Origin: Conchocele bisecta
Lineage: Eukaryota; Mollusca; Bivalvia; Lucinida; Thyasiridae
Direction: 5' to 3'
NCBI GenBank assembly: GCA_029237695.1
Contig: CM055271.1
Location: 29,976,695 to 30,040,694 of the forward strand
Length of the DNA: 64,000 nt
Both the position numbers and the translations under genes were made by a program. The notes beneath the pieces were generated by a model. It saw nothing but the letters and a program-made list of their open reading frames with translations, was not told where the DNA came from and did no database searches. This document shows positions 1 through 11,842 of the stretch, one piece after another; position 1 is the stretch's first letter, and every line of letters starts with the position of its first letter.

Positions 1-100
1 CTGTGATATCAAAATACACTAGCCTGGTATTCACTATAGAGATAATCTTGATATCAAAAGACACTAGCCTGGTATTCGCTATTTACTTACGAGTTGCACA
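1..100. repeat. two-copy direct repeat, about 46-bp period
   Basis: A unit containing GATATCAAAA..ACACTAGCCTGGTATTC occurs at 5-38 and again at 51-84 with two substitutions. It may be the edge of a longer element cut by the window start. No coding content is seen. Confidence 0.6.
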
Positions 101-300
101 GAGTTTGACATTGGTCGCCACCAATATATGAGCAGATTTCATCGCAGTTAAGCATGCCCCCAGTCTTAGCGATAATTTCCGCAATAGCGTCAATCACTGA
201 AATAATATGTACACGTTTAACCGGCAAACAATTATAAAATAATAATGCATGAATGAGAACTAAAAACAAGCATCTGAGATATATATATATATATATAAAT

Positions 301-565
301 TGAGCTTTTGGGATCTGTGACCAGTGTAGCTCTTGATCAAATAACACACTCCTGTTGCCTGACAATGATTGCTTGTTACAAGCACGATTGGTGTTTCATT
401 GATGGATGCACATGCTGATCTGGATCTACACTGGTCCCAAATCTTTTAGCCACATTTCTCCAGTCAATGCCACATATAAGCAGAAGCTCGCTATTTGATC
501 GGTATCTAACATGGTCACACATCCCATAAGCCCTATTTATCCAGTCATAGCCACAAATGTAACGC
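301..565. mobile_element. MITE-1, one decayed copy plus an adjoining fragment
   Basis: The family core (GATCAAATA, GCTTGTTA..AGCA, TTTCATTGATGG, CTGATCTGGATCTACACTGG) is read from about 301 to 470, ending in a CATTTCTCCAGTCA terminus. A second partial copy of the right end lies at about 485-565 (CCCATAAGCCCTATTTATCC). Both are non-coding. Confidence 0.65.
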
Positions 566-689
566 AATAGCTGTAATACATCACCAAATGATGTCATATG
601 CATCATGCTGTGATGATATACTTACACTGTAACCGACTTTGAATGTTAAGTCTCTATCTTACGGAGGGCCATGGATTTTTTTTATTAAT

Positions 690-1085
690 TCGTTCCCACG
701 AAATAACAATTTGTTCACTCAATTTAACAATTCGTTCCCTCGAATTAACAATTCTTTCCACGAAATGACAATTCGTTCTCTCAATTTAGCAATTCGTTCC
801 CTCGAATTAACAATTCGTTCCCATGATATTGTCATTTTGTGGGAACGAATTGTTAAATTGGGGGAACGAATTGTTTATTCGTGGGAACGAATTGTTAATT
901 CGGGGAACGAGTTGTTAAATTGAGGGAACGAATTGTGATTTCGTGGGAACGAATTGCTAAATTGTGGGAACGAATTGCTAAATTGTGGGAACGAATTGTT
1001 AATTCGTGGGAACGAATTGTTAATTCGGGGGAACGAATTGTTAAATTCATGGAACGAATTGTTATTTTGTGGGAACGAATTAATA
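690..1085. repeat. 21-bp satellite with a head-to-head inversion
   Basis: Units of the form GGGAACGAATTGTTAATTCGT repeat every 21 bp. From about 690 to 825 the units read on the minus strand (AATTCGTTCC). From about 835 to 1085 they read on the plus strand (GGAACGAATT). The switch is near 826-836. Each unit also contains a small palindrome (ACGAATT-GTT-AATTCGT), so the tract can fold at two scales. Because 21 is a multiple of three and the unit has no stops, long heptad-like open frames appear on both strands. They are a by-product of the repeat and not genes. Confidence 0.9.
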
Positions 1086-1473
1086 CAAAAATAGTTCTAC
1101 GTCCCCTGCGGGGCTCCGTACTATCCCGCCATTTGCGTTTAAATTTCGATGCATATATTAGTGTTGGGCTTTTATTTTGTTTGGCTAAGTAATTGTCTCG
1201 GACTTCAGCCAGACCTGTGTCAACGTAGCAAGCATCGGCACAATCGTATATTAACTTTAAGCCGGTATACGGCGATAGTACATATGCACCACCCAAAGCA
1301 AGTCAATGAGTGTATCTGCTATTGACAAGCCCTGTAAAGTCGTTCCCTGGTCTACCAATAATAGTGAAATCATAATATATTATTAGAAAAATACAGCCTG
1401 TCCACACGACCACAGAAAGGGTTATAACACAACAAATAGGTGTGTAATAATTTTATACCAACAACTTTATTAA

Positions 1474-2186
1474 AGGTACATGCCCACGCAGTAGGCACAA
1501 ACTGTTCTTTATAGGAATTAAATATTAAATAAGTGTATAATTATGTCACTATTCCACCAGTTCTAAAAATTACAAGTGCCCGCTATACAAATATAATCAT
1601 TTATTAATTATCAATTTACTGTTAGCGACGCGCGGCGGTAACAGTCTATTTTGATAATGTGCGGGGACGACGACTTTCACATCACGGCTTGCGGTGCGCA
1701 TGCGCAGTATAATACGTGCTCCAGTAGGCTTCCCAATAAGTAAACAAGAATATCTCATGTCGAAACGTCCAGGACGGAAATTGTATGAAACGGCGTCGGC
1801 CAAAAACATGCGAAATGTCTGAGGGACAGGCAGTACAGAGAGAGAGAGTGGTTAATATTGGCGACCAGATCACCAAATGGAAAGAGTTACATGGAGATTT
1901 AGATTTGGACTCGAACATAGATTTTTTATTCTCAGCTTCCGATACTTCACTGCGCATGTCAAAGATGTGATACGATTGACCGTGTCACGTGACGCGTGTT
2001 TGTAAAAATAGCACGAGGTCGGAAAATACCCTTTCTGGTCGCGGCATATAAAATGCGATTTAACACCAATTAACATGCGCCGTAATTAAAAATAACTCGT
2101 TAGTGGGTAGACAAATGGCTCATATAAGGCATGACAGAAAATGAAAAGTAGTCGTACAGTGTAACCTGCTGCGTGGGCATGTACCT
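1474..2186. mobile_element. MITE-2, 713-bp copy with TTAA target duplication
   Basis: The left end AGGTACATGCCCACGCAGTA and right end CTGCGTGGGCATGTACCT are inverted repeats. Each is flanked by TTAA (1470-1473 and 2187-2190). A TTAA duplication is typical of piggyBac and Kolobok transposons, so this is probably a non-autonomous derivative of one of these; the ends do not decide which. No transposase frame is seen inside. Other copies lie at 30358, 33768 and 47295. Confidence 0.85.
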
Positions 2187-2190
2187 TTAA

Positions 2191-2934
2191 GGAAATTTGA
2201 TATTATAATTCATTGATAATATACAACTGTCTACATATATGCAATGTGACTAAATTTAATATTTACCATAAAACCAATACATATAGATATGCATTATCAA
2301 CAATATAGCATTTTAGTATCATAACAGGTTGGTACGTGTACCATGTGGTAAGCGTATATAGTCATAAATATAACAACAACAAATCAAAGGTGCATGGTTA
2401 TATGGTAAAATAATAAATATGTATTATTGCCAGTGTAATTGCCATGCTCTGTTCATGAATTATATTAGGTTACCATAGCAACCACTCACAACACAGGCAC
2501 AAAACAAACCCAAACCATATCGCTGTTAATATCATATGTGTATGTAATATTATATTTGTATGTAATATTCAAATTATGCATATTATATTCTAACACTATC
2601 CGGTATCATGCATGGTACACGAGTATGATGACCTATACATGTACATACTCACTCACCACCATAACCATAGATCCATACATGTATACTAGCAGATACATGC
2701 ATATATAAACATATATATGCATATATATACACTCATAAACAACACACATAGCAAATCTCTCCCCTTTGGAACATTGTCACATCTCCATACATAGGTACAA
2801 CTATGAGTAAGAGAGATCTGATGTGCATGTGTTATTCCACTTATAAAATAAAAGGAATTAATTATAGGTTGTAAATGGTCTATAAACCACTATGGTCATT
2901 AAACAATATATTATCTTTGAACTCAATGATTGTA
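2191..2934. other. A+T-rich non-coding stretch
   Basis: There are runs of TATG/CATA-type sequence around 2510-2740 and no credible reading frame, splice pattern or terminal repeat. Confidence 0.5.
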
Positions 2935-3560
2935 GTTCTTATATGGAAGAAGGGCCAACTCAGTGATGGAATTCAAATTGAAAGACGGGTTAATTCAATG
3001 ATGGAGGTCTCAATTGAAGTAGGGGTTCTACTAAATTATGGAGTTTACATTGGAAAAAGGGCCAACATAATGATTGTGTTCCCAGTAGTACGGGGCTAAC
3101 TTAGTGATGGAGAGTTATCTCAATGATGGAGCTGTCAGTGGAAGTGCCACTTTATTGATGGAGGTATCAGTGAGAAAAATAAGGCAATTCAATGTATGGA
3201 AAAAAGGTGCTAACTCAGTGATGGAGTTTTCGGTGGAATAAGGGGTCTAATCAGTGATGAAGTTCTCAGTGGAAGATAGGTAAGGACTAACTTAATGATG
3301 GAGGTCTCAGTGGAATATAGGGGCTAATTTAATGATGGAAGTTCCAGTGTGAATAAGGGGTCAACTGAACGATGGCGTTCTCAGTGGAAGAAAGTACTTC
3401 ATACAGTGATGGTGTTCTTAGTAGGTTAACTTAATGATATAGTTCACAGTGTAAGAAGGGGGCTAACCTAGTAATGGAGTTCCCAGTGGAAGGCGAGGCT
3501 AACTCAGTGATGGAGTTCTCAGTGGAAGAGAGGGGTCAACTTATACAATGATAGAGCTTT
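2935..3560. repeat. degenerate minisatellite, about 35-45 bp unit
   Basis: The phrase CTCAGTGATGGAGTTCTCAG, followed by TGGAAGAAGGGGCTAA, recurs with many substitutions and length changes at least twelve times across the region. Variation between units indicates an old array. No gene is seen. Confidence 0.8.
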
Positions 3561-4455
3561 CAGGCCAGGGATATTTACATTATGTCATCTATGTTTCATC
3601 TTTTGATATCTTTAAGCATGTCAACCAGTTACCAACCATACAAACACCTCAGTAAAATATACAATATACATAGAGATGTGACAAAAAATCCCCAAGTAAG
3701 GGTACACATTAAGACTGATTGCTGTTAGGTGAATTTTGTAATTTGCTCATGTGTAGCAATGTCGGTCACAATTATTAGTATATATCAATGTCCATCATAA
3801 TCGCCACATGAGGTATTGACCATACTAATTAAAATTACATTTCTATTTGCAAAACAACAAACATCACAAAAGTGAACCTGTAACGCAACCGTTCCAAAAA
3901 AAAAAATTTAAACAGTAAATTATTTGTTTAAACAGTTTATTTTTATTATAACGTCAATAGGGGTGATATTGTAGAATTACAATTGTAACTATTGTATGCA
4001 TTGTTATACATAATTTTTAACCATGTTGTAATATTATTCTGTATACACGATATACGCTAAATATGTGCAAACCATACAGTGTGGTTTAGTTTATTTATTC
4101 AATATTCACAATTGAGCTAACCCTAATGCTATTCATCTCCTAATTTTGACTGCTGACATAACCCTAGTACTATTCACCCACTAAGGCTTATCTATACCTG
4201 TGTTACTAAACACATTCCCTACAATTATTACTATTACTTAACAACCTACCCCATACATATATCTATACCTGTGTTACGAGGCACATTCCTTACAATTATT
4301 ACTATTACTTAACATTTTTGACAAGATCCTCTAATTTTGACTGCTGACCATTCCCTAGTGCTTTTCATCCCCTAAGGCTTATCCATAGTTTTAAATGCTA
4401 ACCTAACCCTATCTATATTACCAGACACATCCCTAGGATTATTATTATTACTCAA
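3561..4455. other. non-coding stretch with a short diverged duplication
   Basis: About 4180-4310 contains two related passages (CTATACCTGTGTTAC..ATTACTATTACTTAAC at about 4192 and 4262). CTAATTTTGACTGCTGAC also recurs at 4139 and 4332. Nothing else is recognised. Confidence 0.5.
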
Positions 4456-4690
4456 AAATAGTTGATGCTGCTGCTGCTGCTGCTGATGCTGCTGATGCTG
4501 CTGATGCTGCTGATGCTGCTGATGCTGCTGATGCTGCTGATGCTGCTGCTGATGCTGCTGCTGAGATTAATGCTGCTGCTGCTGAGATTGCTGCTGCTGA
4601 GATTGCTGCTGTTGCTGTTGCTGCCGCTGCCGCTGAGGTTGCTGTTGCTGCTGCTGTTGCTGCTTCTGGGATTGCTGCTGCTTCTCTGGT
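4456..4690. repeat. CTG/CAG-type trinucleotide tract
   Basis: CTG triplets on the plus strand are interrupted by GAT, then by GAGATT, GTT and CGC variants. Read on the minus strand the right part encodes mainly glutamine, and in another frame alanine. The plus strand gives leucine runs. The tract sits at the tail of the zinc-finger frame at 4783-4567. Confidence 0.9.
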
Positions 4691-4783
4691 GGAATAGGCA
4701 TATCGGAATGTTTGTTCTTTATATGCCTGCAAGTCTTGAGGCCACACATAATTCCGACCGCACAGATTGCACTGATAGATCAT
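4567..4783 (-). pseudogene. broken C2H2 zinc finger plus polyglutamine ORF beside the integrase
   Basis: Reading from 4783 downward, the frame starts with a CxxC pair (CNLCGRNYVW, near residues 4-7). The two zinc-ligand histidines (RHIKNKH) are in a different frame, so a small indel near 4725-4735 breaks the finger. A glutamine-rich tail encoded by the CAG tract follows, stopping at 4567. Small proteins with one zinc finger next to the integrase are, from memory, seen in Polinton/Maverick elements. That is the most likely origin, but it is not certain. No host gene is suggested. Confidence 0.5.
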
Positions 4784-4849
4784 GATGCGTTCACCTCGAC
4801 GTTCCGCACACAAATTAAAGTTTATAATGGGACGACCACTTATATATGC

Positions 4850-5926
4850 ATTCAAAGGCTAGGGATATCCGAGCCATTTCACATACACATCCTTTATTCC
4901 ATTTCTTTTACGTCTCTTTAGCACTTTTTCAACCTTAAATAGATCGTCTCGCCCTTTATCCACATTTTGCAGTTCCCTCGAATAGAAAGTGCCTTCTATC
5001 GGTTCCCCATCATAGTCTACAATCTTGTATACAGGTATACCTTGACGAATGTATATAGTTTTTATTACAAATACTTCCTCTGTTCATTTTTGTTCATAAT
5101 CTCGTTGAAACGTACGTCTGTTTGCGAAATCCGTACAAAATCTCCCACTTAGAAGGATTTAATATTTATCTTATTCTTAACGCGTTTCGATTTCAATGTG
5201 TCAACATATAGGTGTTTCCATGTAATTGCTTGATTGTCGTTGTTGATTTCCTTGAATTGTAATTGTTTACTATCTTCGGTAGTACATCCAGATAATGATA
5301 TGTCCGCCTATGCGTAAAGTAACGGTACATTAACACTTTCAATGTTCTGATAACTCGCTCGGCATAATTGGCATGGGTGACATTATGGGTAACGTAATGG
5401 TCAATTCCTTGCTTGTCCAAAACGCCTTTACCCATCTGTTTTTCCATTCGCTGCCTTTATCCGATCTGACTTCTTTGGGCTTTCGTCCACTTTTAAATAT
5501 CTCCTTAAATCCATCAATTATCGCTTCGTAAAGCTTGTTCTCTAAAGGTGCTACCCACATGTAACGCGAAAATACGTCGATTGCAACAAACACATAACGG
5601 GTTCCAACGTTGTGTTTCGATATATTGGAAAAGTCAGCCAAATCAACATCCCATAGGGCATCGAGTCCCTGAGATATCACTCTTCTTCTTTTGAACTTGT
5701 AGCCTAGTGGGCGATGTAGACTGTAGGCGTCGATATTCCGTAACCACCTTCGTATGGCTTCTACGCTGACACGGTGTCTTCCCTCTTTCTTCAAATATTT
5801 GTAGATTTTATCTGAACCCGCATAGCTAATTGGATTATTAAGATCAAAGTATATCTTCTTCAAGTGTTCTTTCCAACCCATATTCGCAAACTGATATTGG
5901 TGCAAATGTATGTGATAACTATGCAC
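4850..5926 (-). pseudogene. Polinton/F54H12.3-like retroviral-type integrase, broken
   Basis: This is the decayed integrase (rve fold) of a Polinton/Maverick-type element, the class often labelled 'transposon-derived protein F54H12.3-like'. The N-terminal part runs from 5926 to about 5430 and shows the helical head (KIYFDLNNPISYAGSDKIY) and a KFKRRRV basic patch. The core carries the first catalytic Asp in DVDLADF and the second in RSDKGSEW. The catalytic Glu (NYAERVIRTL) lies in another frame (5447-5193), so there is a frameshift near 5430. A chromodomain-like tail (EGTFYSRELQ, VYVKWLGYP) follows to about 4858, with further stops and a frameshift near 5060. The element can make no active integrase. 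No other Polinton genes or long terminal repeats are seen nearby, so it is a fragment. Confidence 0.8.
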
Positions 5927-6842
5927 ACAAAGATACCATTTGATTGGCTGATTTTTTAAAGAATGCTTTAGTGATAAGATTTGATTCTGATCTCAAAAAG
6001 CGCATTTATGTAAAAACACTTTTAGTCGTACAGATTGATTGCAACGCATTGCGCAATACACATATAAATGTACAGGTTTAAGTTATCGACTCGCATTGTG
6101 TACTGGCAGTTGTACAATTACATCGACCCGCAATGTGTACCGATTGGACTGCGGGTTTCACTATATAAAACTATAGTGCGGGTCGGGGTGGCGCAGAACC
6201 GGCTTTTTATACTCATCATAGACCCGCCACAGTCCCGAGCAAACATGGCATTTGGCACTGATCTTAATGTGTGGTTGCCTTTAAAATGGCTGTATTTTGG
6301 TAGAATAACTGCCAAAATGCTTGCAGCCATAATCGTGTTGTTGATGAAGATCGATAAATCGGACTCTTATTATAATTAGCGCGCAATTGAAAGTGTCTTG
6401 TGTGCTGCAAAAGAATTGATATCGCGGTACGGACAATTTTCCGGGACTTTTTCCAATTTGTTTTGGAGAAAAAAAAACGGTAAAACGGTAGGGTCGGTCG
6501 GTTACCGGAACCGAAGAATATTTTAGGCCTAATAAAGATATAAAACTTGTTTACAAGTTGGTACGACTTAGCATGCAGCCAATGACAATTTCAGACTTTT
6601 GTTCTCAAACTGACGCCACATACCATAATCCGCGATTTAAGGAGGAGAGGAACTATATAAGTTAGTAATCTTTCGTTCCAATCCTCTTTACACTGCTTGT
6701 ATACCGAAAATGATGTAAATTATTATTTAATAACATATGTTTATACCAATCCGCGATTCTCCGACACATATGATCCATAACTCTGTCATATGGACCACTT
6801 TTAATATAGCCAATGGCTATCTCATACACTATGCCAGTGTAT
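5927..6842. other. non-coding stretch
   Basis: Short frames here lack recognisable motifs. The stretch could include unrecognised Polinton flank sequence. No terminal repeat or tandem structure is seen. Confidence 0.4.
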
Positions 6843-7005
6843 TATTGTAATGTTGACGGGATAAATAGAATAGTCGGTTAGTGCCGTGAATGGGAAAATA
6901 TATCTGGCGTGGCACGGAAACGGGATGCAGAGCCTCGCACATCCCGTTTCCTAAGCATTCCCATGATATATTTTCCCCATTCACGACACTAACCTACTAT
7001 TCCCT
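6843..7005. mobile_element. MITE-4 copy, partial
   Basis: Starts with TGTTGACGGGATAAATAGAA and contains inverted arms GGTTAGTGCCGTGAATGGGA and CCCATTCACGACACTAACC. The loop carries the family sequence CACGGAAACGGGATG..CATCCCGTTTCC. The upstream ATCCCGTCAAC leader found in the longer copies is missing here. Confidence 0.75.
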
Positions 7006-8185
7006 ACCTGCTACCTCCGTTTTGAGCATATATGCTACAGCGTCATGATTTGACAGAAGTTTGACGTCATGACTTAACGTCATTAAACCCTGTTAATGAT
7101 GTTCGATATGTATGTATTTGGCTTTTAATTAAAATATGCTAGGGCATACAAAACATAACATACAAAAAGTAATTATATTTATTTGAAATTAGAAAAGAAT
7201 GGAGATTTAGAAAATGCAAAGACGCAAAAACCGAAATTTTTAACCAACTGGCCCCAATATCCTTGGCGGTCACATTTTCATATGCAGTAAACGCACTTTT
7301 AAATATAAGTAATAAGACATAGGCTGATGCATTTACTGGGGTAAGCGAAACCTTTGGTATATTTAAAGTGTGCGAGGAGTCCTTTTTCGGACCCTTCGCA
7401 AACTGTAAACAGACCAAAGTGCCACACAATAGTACCATTTTAGATGCTATGAGCAGAGCTCCCGATAAGTTTTTGATCTAAAGAGTAGTATACCCCCAGA
7501 TTTCAAATTCAACACGTATTTTACTTTTATAAATGTATTATTGATTTTTTTCCTCATTAAATAGGGAACAAATGATAAAAAAACATAAAACACATTTAAA
7601 AATTAACTTATTTGAGCTGCAAATTTAAACTTTATTACAGTATTTTCACTACTCAATTTGAAAATCAATGCATATTTTCACAATGGTGTGAGTATTTTGT
7701 ACTCCCACTTTTGATAATCAGTGCATTTTCTGATAAAATAAGTGCGTAAAATACGCTAATACTCCCTTATCTGGAGCTCTGTATGGGGATAGCTGAACAT
7801 AGCAGTATTATCATGATTGTTTTAGTTTTTAAGTTGATTGTTATACATGTATAATTTCCGAAAATCCAAAATGGACGGCAATCTTCATACAATTATATTC
7901 CAGAGTATAAATGATTTAACACGTTATGGTGAGTATTACATCACATAACATTCAGTGTTCATTTCGCTTTTAAATGCAATGCTCTCATTAATCTTTCAGG
8001 GCGTGCGCACGTGCATCACCAACTGCATTTTGGGAAATGTTATCTTTCATTGTTTACTTACATGCCGGATCGAACTGTCGACTGTCGCGGTCCAGTGTAG
8101 CACAGTACACAAGTGGCAGCAATACCAGTAGGCACAGAACAGCCTTCATCTTTCCTGGACATTCATCAAAATCGTACATTTATCG
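7006..8185. other. non-coding stretch
   Basis: A+T-rich sequence with no supported gene. A 99-codon frame on the minus strand (7438-7139) has no family features. Confidence 0.45.
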
Positions 8186-8418
8186 CCGTGACTGGAGAAA
8201 TGGGGCTTATGTGTTTTGCGATCAGTGTAGATCCAGATCAGCCTGTGCATCCGCACAGTCTGATCAGGATCTGCACTGTTCGCCATTCGATCAATGAAAC
8301 GCCCCTCATGCTTCTAACAAGCATTATAGATCGTTATCAGGATACATTAGTATGCTATTTCAACAGGCGCTACACTGATTACAAATCCCATAAGCCTCAC
8401 TTTTCTAGTCACAGCCAC
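8186..8418. mobile_element. MITE-1 copy
   Basis: Near-complete copy with the inverted ends GTGACTGGAGAAATGGGGCT and CATAAGCCTCACTTTTCTAG..AGCCAC. Internal family landmarks are GATCAGTGTAGATCCAGATC and CTGATCAGGATCTGCACTG. It lies about 30 bp left of the 8447-13005 transposon. Confidence 0.8.
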
Positions 8419-8454
8419 ATTTATACCTTTATACCCACATTCTGAAATATATAT

Positions 8455-8471
8455 GGGCCGCGCTCTGTGAA
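8455..8471 (+). repeat. left terminal inverted repeat of the 4.5-kb transposon
   Basis: GGGCCGCGCTCTGTGAA, identical to the reverse complement of 12981-12997 over all 17 bases. The match ends at the following base. Confidence 0.9.
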
Positions 8472-8944
8472 AACTGGTCTTAATGACAACGTCACAAAAG
8501 CCAGTCGCGAAGTTGGCGCTTCAACGTAGCGCCAAATTTCACATTTTGACGCGAATTTTACATTTTTCATGCTCGAGTTTTCTTAAAAAAAAAGTGAATT
8601 TATTCTCTGTTAGATTAAGCAAAGCAGACCAAATGGAAGAGGAGCTTGTGGTGAGTATATTTTCATTACTTTTGTTTTATTTTTTACAAAAGTAATCGTA
8701 AATTTTCTGGAAGCTGTGTCTACCAGTAGGCCAAGGGTGAGACTCACTCGGTAAAATATAGCCGCCATCTTCGCAATGGTCGTTTATCTAAATGTATCTA
8801 ATTTCAGAAATCTGAATTGATTGTGGCAAAATCTTGACGATTGTCAATTGGAATGAATATCTAGATCTAGCAATTTCATTTGGATCTAACTTTTACTTGT
8901 TTTATATTGTATAAGCATTTCCAAAAAATTACAAAATGAGGTGC

Positions 8945-9012
8945 AGGCCAGGTAATTTTATGCATATGGGGTAGCTCGGTGCACCGCACTGGGGTGGCTC
9001 GGTGCACCGCAC
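8945..9012. repeat. short tandem duplication in intron 1 of the transposon gene
   Basis: GGGGTAGCTCGGTGCACCGC is followed immediately by a second copy differing by one base (GGGGTGGCTCGGTGCACCGC). The core GGTGCACC is palindromic. Confidence 0.7.
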
Positions 9013-9264
9013 GATTTTAAAACGTTTCATTAATAATTACATTCATAGGTTTTATTGAAATGTGAATCTAATTTCTTAAATTGATAAGTATGTAGTTACG
9101 CATATATCGGTATTAACAAATAAGACATATTTTGTTTAACATCTTTCATAACGTTCGACAATATAGCGCCAATTTAAAATTTTACATGACAACCCTGAAT
9201 ACACAATAACAGCAATTATATCGATTAGGTTTATATAGGCGTAATGGAATTTACATTTTATGTT

Positions 9265-9340
9265 TAGCTCGACTGGTTCAACGGGTATTAATGTTATTTA
9301 CTATGCGGTCGGCCCGAGTTCGATTCCCGGAATACATCTT
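9265..9340 (+). ncRNA. tRNA-like SINE head or tRNA relic
   Basis: An A-box-like TAGCTCGACTGG is followed about 45 bases later by AGTTCGATTCC, one base from the Pol III B-box consensus. A four-of-five-pair T-stem can be drawn, but the acceptor stem is poor, so this is not a working tRNA. It lies inside intron 1 of the DUF7869-like gene. No SINE tail was identified. Confidence 0.35.
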
Positions 9341-9703
9341 TATTTTTTTATTATAAATTTTTATTTTATTTTACGCGACGTTAATTTATAACACAACGCC
9401 TCATTAATCGAGTTATTTTTTTCAAATTACTCATTAATCATCATTGTGAAAGTATCTACATACTTCTTTAAATTTTTAATAACAGTAATATATCGGTCTG
9501 GAGACTAGATAACGTCTACCCCGCCCGGAGGGTTGAGCAACGTCAGATTTGACAGTCTTTCTGGACACAAATGTTTCCCGAAATGAATATGTGTCTATCT
9601 CCCGATATTTAGGGCAACATTTTTCCGCATAGCAGTCAAACGGGAAAAGAGTACATATTCTATCAATCTAGTATATATTACTCAATCTATGACTGTTTTT
9701 CAG

Positions 9704-10987
9704 GAATTGGAAAGTTTGTTTTCCGAACATTTCGGCAGAACACCACTCAACACTCCACTCACCACCCCACAGCTGTCACAAGTGATCGAGTCTGAGGGGG
9801 TAGAGCTTAGTGATGACGGAGACACACCGGCCGTGCTGGACCTGGATGATGCGGCACAGGGGCCGAGCGTAGCAGTACCGGATGGCGACCCGGATGTAGT
9901 GAAAATACAACAACTGAAAGTTAATGGGTGTGGGTGTCGTCACAATTGTCAATCTATGTTCGAATAAAGTGTTTTATTCAAACATGTGTTAGATGTAAAG
10001 GAAATGGACAAAAACAGAGAAGGAGATGTACGTCATGGCAACGTTAATAGACAATAGTAATGTACAAAATAATGAAACAAAGAGAGGGAAAAAGCGACAG
10101 CGACTTAGGAGTGAGTACAAATTGCTTGGAAGAAAAATATGCAAGAAAGTGTTCATGTTGACGTTCGACATTGGAAAACATAGTTTGAGGAATGTACGAA
10201 CACGGTGCTGTTTCAAGAACACATGCAAACGCTGGAAGAAGGCCCGCACATTCGCTTGCATTTAATGATGTAAAAAATGTTGCACAGTTTATAACAAACT
10301 ATGCTGAAGAATGTGGATTACCACAGCCCGCCGCGCCACGAGGGACAGACAACACGCCTCCGATATATCTAACCAGTCAAACAACAAAAAAAGAGCTTCA
10401 CGAAAAATACGTTTCGAGATGTGCGGAATTAGATGACCGTCGTGCGGTTAAAACATCCACATTCAACAACATCTGGAGAGAGTGCCTGCTACATATCAAG
10501 ATTGCTACACCGAGAGACGATGTGTGTGCTGTTTGTGAAAAGATTAGGAAAACAATCATGGATGCTGTAACGGAAGAAGAAAATCTTACTGCAACGCAAA
10601 CAATGAAGGATCACATTGTCTGTGCGCAAAATGAGAGAGACACATACAACCGCTGTATAAAACAAGCGAGATTATCTCACGACGACAACTTTGAGGACAG
10701 GTATGTTCACTACACATTTAAATTCAGCCAACATGTTTCTATTCCCCATCACTCCCGACAAATGGGCCCACTGTACTTTGTGAGTCTAAGAAATATCCAG
10801 TTGTTCGGGTTCCGGATTGACGGCACACCTACACAATTAAACTTCCTAATTGACGAAAACCAAACAATTGGACCAGACGGAAGTGCGACCCACGGCCCTA
10901 ACGCTGTCATTTTCATGATTGACTCGGCGATGGACAACTACGGCAGTGGCGAGGAGACTTGAAGTATCCATGCAGACAATTGCCCAG
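9704..10987 (+). pseudogene. exon 2 of the DUF7869-like gene
   Basis: Begins after the acceptor TTTTTCAG at 9703 and ends TGCCCAG|GTCAGT at 10987. It holds the acidic head, the CxCxxxC cluster, the basic patch and the first part of the putative catalytic domain up to HADNCPG. The position where relatives have, from memory, FDFAQ reads FKFSQ here (about 10710-10735), so a candidate catalytic Asp may be lost. It carries two stops and two frameshifts. Confidence 0.7.
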
Positions 10988-11544
10988 GTCAGTTCAGTTT
11001 GCTAGTCAATAATCGCCAACTTCTAAACAGTAATCATGCAAACATTTCAAAATTTTCAGATGCTGGAGACGATTATCACAGACATGTGATGTCAACTAAT
11101 TCATTTTCATTATAGTACTGCTTGTAGCTTCATAGTATCGTCATATATCTTCAATGAAACTACTTTACACAGTGCCATGATGAATACACGTTTTTATTTT
11201 TTATAGGACATGTATGTTTTAAAATAACAAACCTGATATGTCCCTTTAAATGACTTATCGTATGTGAGACTCACGATGTTAAACGCAACTTAATTGTGCT
11301 GTAAATATCTGTAGTCCCATACCAACCAGCGTATGTGTGCCATTATTGTTCGGGGCACTACGTTACATAATTATGTCCCGTATTGTTTTATGATCATACT
11401 CTTTTGATATTATTGAAAACCAATTTATTTAAACACATTATGTCCAGGGCCCTACAAATGCAATTATTTTCGTTTAAGTACATACTTATATAATATAAGC
11501 GCTGAAATAAAATGATTACACACACGAATTGCAATTTGTTTCAG

Positions 11545-11842
11545 GACAGAACAAAAACCAATATGTCATTGGATACTTCATGTGGCGAGCTATGACTGGG
11601 AAGCACAAACAGATAGAGTATTTGATGCAAGTTCCGGGTCATTCACGTTGCTTGGTCGATGGTTGCTTCGCCTCATTAAAAAAGCTGTACCGACGGACGG
11701 ACTGTGACTGCCTCGACCAACTGGACGAAGTGGTCAACCGGTCATCGACAATAAACGTGGCAGTCCGGTACCCGGCGTGGCAGTGACGGGATTGGAAGGC
11801 GTTCCTTGTACCAGTGTTCCGTTCAATACCGGGCAAAATGTG
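11545..11842 (+). pseudogene. exon 3 of the DUF7869-like gene
   Basis: Follows the acceptor TTTGTTTCAG (11544). The split glycine codon joins G|GA, giving GQNKN across the junction. It carries YFMWRAMTGKHKQIEY and PGHSRCLVDGCF. A TGA interrupts the frame at about 11787, after which RDWKAFLVPVFRSIPG continues in the same frame. The donor is not certain; it lies shortly after 11830. Confidence 0.65.

Noticed and set aside
639..1296. Heptad-like proteins (WERIVNS, IRSHELT repeats) on both strands
   Set aside because: They exist only because the 21-bp repeat is a stop-free multiple of three.
4448..4855. 135-codon minus-strand frame with long alanine runs, and the plus-strand leucine-run frame
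   Set aside because: Both are alternative readings of the CTG/CAG tract; only the zinc-finger codons have any family meaning.
6068..6379. 103-codon plus-strand frame beside the Polinton-like integrase
   Set aside because: No motif and no relation to Polinton proteins could be recognised.
8037..8445. Two overlapping frames of 86 and 110 codons
   Set aside because: They run through MITE-1, which yields the same SVDPDQPVHPHS-like text at many unrelated loci.
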